This document shows positions 60,801 to 64,000 of a DNA stretch of 64,000 nt, piece by piece (within the stretch, counting starts at the first letter, position 1; every line of letters begins with the position of its first letter). This DNA comes from Rhizocola hellebori (GTDB lineage Bacteria > Actinomycetota > Actinomycetes > Mycobacteriales > Micromonosporaceae): assembly GCF_016862955.1 (NCBI RefSeq), contig NZ_BONY01000038.1, forward strand, positions 30,099-94,098. Direction: 5' to 3'. The notes under the pieces were generated by a model that saw only the letters and a program-made list of their open reading frames with translations, did not search any database and was not told the origin of the DNA. Both the position numbers and the translations under genes were made by a program.

Positions 60801-63104
60801 TTCGTGGCCAAGAACCCGACCGGAAATACCGGTCAAGGCCCGATCATGAACGTCAACTGGGTCGACTTCGTCGGCCGTGGCATGGCCGACTCCAGCGCCC
60901 TGACGATCAGCCCATCGTCGGCGGCGTTCGGCTCGCTTCTGGTGGGCCAGACCAGCTCTCCGCAGGCGATCACCGTCAGCAATCCCAACCCGGGTCCGGC
61001 GAACATCTCGTCGGTCACCGTCAGCGGGCAGTTCACGCAGACCAACAGCTGCCCAACACAGCTCGGCGCGGGCGCCTCCTGCACCATCAACGTCCGCTTC
61101 GCCCCCACCTCGGCCGGCACCCAGGCCGGCACCCTGAGCGTCGCCAATTCCACTACGCCGCAACCACTCACGGTCGCGCTGACCGGGACAGGCATCAGCG
61201 GAACATCCAACCTGGCGCTGGGCAAGCCGATCACGGCGAGCTCACAGAACAACGGCTTCGTGGCGGGCAACGCCAACGACAACAACCCCGACACCTACTG
61301 GGAGAGCGCCAACAATGCCTTCCCGCAATGGATCCAGGTCGACTTGGGCGCGCCCACGCAGGTCGGCTCGGTGACGTTGCGGCTGCCTCCCGCCACGTCG
61401 TGGGGCACGCGCACGCAAACCCTTTCCGTGCAAGGAAGCAATGACGGCACCACCTTCTCCACCCTGTCGGCCTCGGCCGGGCGGGTCTTCGATCCGGCCA
61501 CCGGCAACCAGGTGGCGATCTCCTTCGCCGCGGCTAGCGTTCGCTATGTCCGGGTCAACATCACCGCCAACACCGGTTGGCCGGCGGGCCAGGTTTCCGA
61601 GTTCCAGATTTTCCCGGGTACCGGCACACCCACCGCCACCCTGTCCGCTGCCCCGACCAGCCTCAGCTTCGGCTCGGTGAACGTGGGCACCACCACCAAC
61701 CCGCAAACCTTCACCGTCACCAACACGGGCACAGCAGCCGCGACCCTGTCGTCGATCACGGCCGCCAGCCAGTTCGCGCAGACCAACAACTGCGGCAGCA
61801 CTCTCGCCGCGGGCGCGTCGTGCATCGTGAGCGTGACCTTCTCCCCCACCTCGGCCGGGGCCAAGACCGGCACCGTGACGGTCAACAGCAACGCCACCAA
61901 CCCGGCGCTGGCCGTCAACGTCACCGGCACCGGCGTCACGCCCGGCTCGGCGACGCTGACCGCCTCGCCCACCTCGCTCAACCTCGGCACTGTCAACGTG
62001 GGCGCCACCAGCCCGGCTATGGCGATCACCATCGCCAACACCGGCAGCGTCGCCGCTTCCGTCACCTCGATCGCGGCCGCCAGCCAGTTCGGCCAGACCA
62101 ACAACTGCGGCAGCTCGATCGCCGCGGGCGCGTCCTGCACCGTCAACGTCACCTTCAGCCCGACCTCGGCCGGTGCCAAGACGGGCACCTTGACGGTCAA
62201 CAGCAACGCCACCAACCCCACCCTGACCGTCAACCTCTCCGGCACCGGCACCACCGGCGGGGTCACCAACCTCGCTCTCAACCGGCCGGTGAGCGGCAAC
62301 AGCAACCAGAACTTCGTGCCCGGCAACTCGGTGGACGGCAACGCGGACTCCTATTGGGAAAGCCCCAACAACGCATTCCCGCAATCCATCACCGTGGACC
62401 TCGGGGTGTCCGCTACGATCAGCTCGATAGTCCTGAAGCTCCCACCGGGCTGGGGCTCACGCAACCAGACGCTACAGATTCTGGGCAGCACCAACGGTTC
62501 CACCTTCAATTCAATCGTGGCCTCGACCACGTATACCTTCAACCCATCCACTGCCAACACGGTGACCATCAACGTTCCGGCCGGCACGACGGCCACCCAC
62601 GTGCGGGTCACCATCTCCGCCAACACCGGCTGGCCGGCCGGGCAACTGTCCGAACTTCAGGTCATGGGAACCTCAGGCTCGCAACCCAACCCTGACCTAG
62701 CGCTCAACCGCCCGATCACGGCCAGCAGCATCACCCAGACCTATGTGGCCACCAACGCGGTCGACGGGAACTCCAGTACCTACTGGGAAAGCGCCGCGGG
62801 ATTCCCGCAGACGCTCACCGTGGACCTCGGCAGCTCACAGTCGGTCAGCAGAGTGTCACTCAATCTGCCTCCGGCCGCGTCCTGGTCCACCAGGCAGCAA
62901 ATTCTGTCCGTAGAGGGCAGCCCCACGGGTACCACATATTCCACTATCGTGGCTTCGTCCACCTATACGTTCAACCCGGCCACCGGCAACACGGTGACCA
63001 TCACGTTCAGCTCGGCCAGCACCCGCTTCGTCAGGCTGAACTTCACGAGCAACACCGGCGCAGCAGGAGCGCAACTGTCCGTGCTCTCCGTCTACGCCGC
63101 GTAG
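57813..63104 (+). CDS. secreted ThuA / glucose-sorbosone dehydrogenase multidomain protein with CBM6 and F5/8C modules
   Basis: A 1763-residue protein, GTG 57813 with AAGGAG 8 nt upstream. Order by residue: signal peptide; ThuA-like domain 27-251 (VFSKTAGFRHDS, HSAADTEYGWAWYG); GSDH-type propeller 257-689 (CHAGGSMTFDAAGNLYLATGDN, MGFRNPFRIG, WGTGFGGNNADSG); PKD 690-775; an Ig-like domain 778-877; CBM6 882-1025 (AEHF, GDYWSF); a choice-of-anchor-D type beta domain 1028-1128; F5/8C 1132-1268; two more anchor-D domains 1273-1480; two more F5/8C 1484-1620 and 1627-1763. ThuA and GSDH fusions are thought to act on oligosaccharides or trehalose-like sugars; GSDH members can use PQQ. Probably an extracellular or wall-associated sugar oxidoreductase. 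Confidence 0.9.
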   Translation: MSALRRVMLCAVLVATALIAPTPTQAAPYNVLVFSKTAGFRHDSIAAGITAIQQLGAANNFTVTATEDAAAFTDANLANYATVVWLHTTGDVLDANQQAAFERYIRAGHGYAGVHSAADTEYGWAWYGNLVGAYFAAHPAGTPTATVKVEDPAHNSTAHLPARWSRLDELYNFQTNPRSSGAHVLASLDERSYSGGTMGADHPIAWCKAYDGGRSWYTGLGHTIESYSDTAFRNHLLGGIQTSAGVVGADCKASLTGSFSKVTLDSNTQNPMELDVAPDGRVFYIERDGRVQIIKPATGTTVTAISLSVFTGNEDGLLGIRLDPNFASNGWVYLYYAPPAGGARNQISRFTVVGDSISLSSEVVLLQVPTQRNTCCHAGGSMTFDAAGNLYLATGDNTNPFESDGYAPLDERAGRQDFDSQRTSGNTNDLRGKIIRIHPEANGTYTIPSGNLFPVGTALTKPEIFAMGFRNPFRIGTDKATNTLYVADYGPDAGAENPNRGPSGTVEWNIVTAGNYGWPYCHGNNYAYNDWTFPSGPSGPKFNCAAPVNNSPNNTGLQNLPPARAATVDYDYDGNPLFPEIGGGGAPMGGPVYRFNAALNSARKWPAYWDGKALFGEWNQNKMYTMQVTPDGKSLVDINQLLPGINVLRPMDLEFGPDGAMYLIEWGTGFGGNNADSGIYRIDYTVGDAAPIAVASGTPTSGPTPLTVNFSSAGSNDPGGQPITYAWTFGDGGTSTAQNPSHTYATAGNYTAQLTVRDPGGQTGVANVPITVGNTAPIVNLTFPADGGVFGWGDQVRYTATVTDPEDGTANCSRMVLQYYLGHDEHGHPIQNYTGCSGLVQIPASSGHGDDSNVFSVFEAVYADNGGLVGRKLIQLQPKRKQAEHFTSTGRAPGAIGGGDPGVQRETASDPAGGFQNIGFIEDGDYWSFSPVNLTNITAIGFRVASAAAGGRIEVRTGSASGTLLGTATFAATGGWQTYIDVSTAINTSTASGPLFFVAKNPTGNTGQGPIMNVNWVDFVGRGMADSSALTISPSSAAFGSLLVGQTSSPQAITVSNPNPGPANISSVTVSGQFTQTNSCPTQLGAGASCTINVRFAPTSAGTQAGTLSVANSTTPQPLTVALTGTGISGTSNLALGKPITASSQNNGFVAGNANDNNPDTYWESANNAFPQWIQVDLGAPTQVGSVTLRLPPATSWGTRTQTLSVQGSNDGTTFSTLSASAGRVFDPATGNQVAISFAAASVRYVRVNITANTGWPAGQVSEFQIFPGTGTPTATLSAAPTSLSFGSVNVGTTTNPQTFTVTNTGTAAATLSSITAASQFAQTNNCGSTLAAGASCIVSVTFSPTSAGAKTGTVTVNSNATNPALAVNVTGTGVTPGSATLTASPTSLNLGTVNVGATSPAMAITIANTGSVAASVTSIAAASQFGQTNNCGSSIAAGASCTVNVTFSPTSAGAKTGTLTVNSNATNPTLTVNLSGTGTTGGVTNLALNRPVSGNSNQNFVPGNSVDGNADSYWESPNNAFPQSITVDLGVSATISSIVLKLPPGWGSRNQTLQILGSTNGSTFNSIVASTTYTFNPSTANTVTINVPAGTTATHVRVTISANTGWPAGQLSELQVMGTSGSQPNPDLALNRPITASSITQTYVATNAVDGNSSTYWESAAGFPQTLTVDLGSSQSVSRVSLNLPPAASWSTRQQILSVEGSPTGTTYSTIVASSTYTFNPATGNTVTITFSSASTRFVRLNFTSNTGAAGAQLSVLSVYAA
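61207..63101 (+). repeat. repeated F5/8C and anchor-D modules within one gene
   Basis: Three discoidin-type modules (61207-61615, 62262-62670, 62692-63101) share NLAL(G/N)(K/R)P, YWES, FPQ, VDLG and NTGWPAGQ text. The two adjacent anchor-D modules (61630-61935, 61945-62250) are nearly identical at protein level (TFSPTSAGAKTGT), which implies recent duplication. Confidence 0.85.
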
Positions 63105-63113
63105 TGACCGCCA

Positions 63114-63145
63114 GGCCCGGCGCTGCCGCTAGGGCGCGCCGGGCC
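63114..63145 (+). terminator. hairpin after the multidomain gene
   Basis: GGCCCGGCGC (63114-63123) and GCGCCGGGCC (63136-63145) pair exactly around 12 nt, 9 bp past the stop. Confidence 0.7.
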
Positions 63146-63292
63146 GGGCTCTCCACTGCCGACACCCACCCCCTCCCCAGCGCGCCCCGATCGCGGCGCC
63201 GCTTACGCCGCCTGTCGGGTCCCATTGGGCAAGCCGCCCCACCCACGCGTCCCTGCGGTGTTTCGCTACCGTCCGTTCTGAGTAAGTCGCAT

Positions 63293-63784
63293 TCAGCAAG
63301 CGACCCCAACGGCGATCCTGACGGTTTGCTCCCCTGACCCTGCCCGCACCATGATCGGCAGGCAGGACGGCTCGGCCACGTAGAAACCGCCCGCGTAGGC
63401 GCGCCAGCCGGTTTGCCCCACGCACGGCACGTGGTGGGTGACCGGGCCGGTCGTCGCGACCCCGTTCCACTCCAGGCGGGCACCGACCACCCCATCACCG
63501 ACGGCCAGCTCGACCTCGGCGTCGGCCTTGACCACGAGGCCCTGCTTCGCGAACAGCTCACCCGGCTGGCCAACATCGTTGGCCTGCAACACCTTCTGCG
63601 TGGGCAGCGCTACCACGCCGAGCACGACCTCCAGGGTGCGCGGAGGCTCCGGCACGGTATCGACCGCGGTGGCGCATTGCTCCGGCCGCGCCGGGGTGGG
63701 CTGCGGCACCGGTCCCGGCTTCGCCTGGCTACAGGCAGACACGATCAACACGAGCGCACCTGCCACTGCTTTACGCATACCCAT
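63293..63784 (-). CDS. putative lipoprotein of unknown function
   Basis: A 163-residue protein, start ATG 63784 (ATG 63778 possible). The signal peptide MGMRKAVAGALVLIVSAC ends in lipobox VSAC. A Pro-rich linker (QAKPGPVPQPTPARPEQC) leads to a beta-rich domain with Cys at four positions (EQCATAV, HVPCVGQTGW, EPSCLPIMV, GVAC), probably two disulfides. TVRIAVGVAC at the end is a recurrent strand. No family recognised. It converges on the multidomain gene; the hairpin at 63114-63145 lies between them. Nothing supported is seen from 63785 to the window end. Confidence 0.72.
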   Translation of the reverse strand: MGMRKAVAGALVLIVSACSQAKPGPVPQPTPARPEQCATAVDTVPEPPRTLEVVLGVVALPTQKVLQANDVGQPGELFAKQGLVVKADAEVELAVGDGVVGARLEWNGVATTGPVTHHVPCVGQTGWRAYAGGFYVAEPSCLPIMVRAGSGEQTVRIAVGVAC

Positions 63785-64000
63785 GGTGAGTCGTTCACCC
63801 GCTGTCCGGTTCCGCGCTAGAGACGGCTCGCTGGAGCCCGTGCATTCCGTCACGGCAAGAGCTGTCTTCTAAGAAGTCTTGGGCTGGCCGGCACAAGTCG
63901 GCTTGGATCGCCGCCACCTTCACTGTGACCTAGGCGGCGCACGTCGACTGGCCCAAACCCAGGGGGTTATGGCGGTTCGGGGCCGATGTGGTAGATGCGG

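Noticed and set aside
58305..61163. 952-codon open frame on the minus strand
   Set aside because: Antisense to the ThuA/GSDH multidomain gene; Val/Gly/Arg-rich noise with no recognisable domain.
63970..64000. ATG-initiated frame (MAVRGRCGRC) at the right edge
   Set aside because: Only ten codons are visible and there is no ribosome site, so it cannot be supported as a gene start.

Overview
The window is a high-G+C chromosomal segment whose gene set points to a filamentous, saprophytic actinomycete. The markers are: fused FbiC for coenzyme F420, an F420-type LLM oxidoreductase, HTH/DUF5753 regulators with DUF6879 partners, ThrE-type exporter, CBM2-linked glycoside hydrolases, Rhs/YD toxin, many secreted actinobacterial proteins. 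I could not settle the genus; Micromonosporaceae or a relative would fit. No rRNA, tRNA, CRISPR array or insertion sequence was recognised.

Layout. 1-712: edge-truncated lipoprotein. 785-3168: coupled NDP-hexose 3-ketoreductase and 2,3-dehydratase, an isolated piece of a deoxysugar pathway. 3256-8402: class III aminotransferase/MHS transporter/SDR operon, divergent from an MBL-fold hydrolase/WrbA-like quinone reductase pair, probably a small specialised-metabolism locus. 8452-14272: lipoprotein, fbiC, aquaporin, secreted SGNH esterase, HxlR regulator divergent from a hotdog thioesterase. 14291-21084: ThrE exporter, secreted DD-carboxypeptidase, glyoxalase-like protein, GlpD divergent from an alkyl-DHAP-synthase-like flavoenzyme, and a membrane protein.

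21376-30891 is the main accessory island. A 7-kb Rhs/YD secreted toxin gene, with two ricin-type trefoils embedded, is followed within two bases by a HEAT-like immunity candidate and then two more immunity-like ORFs, one apparently broken, in sequence of visibly lower G+C. It sits beside a DUF6879/HTH regulatory trio. 31831-41011: S9 peptidase with TetR; LemA/M48/strictosidine-synthase-like/SCO6745 operon; P450 coupled to an F420-type oxidoreductase with a CAAGCGCTTG operator-like palindrome.

41153-54888 is rich in exported and envelope functions: M43 protease, GH18-like protein, C39-type peptidase, a MatAB-like polysaccharide synthase pair, ECF sigma with membrane partner, aminotransferase/nitrilase pair, enoyl-CoA hydratase, and a divergent mannanase/esterase pair whose shared promoter region carries two near-perfect CebR boxes. 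54930-63784: second ECF sigma/membrane protein pair, a YidC-like insertase with DUF6412 protein, a 1763-residue ThuA/sugar-dehydrogenase multidomain secreted protein, and a lipoprotein. Convergent gene pairs are often separated by strong hairpins that look like bidirectional terminators.
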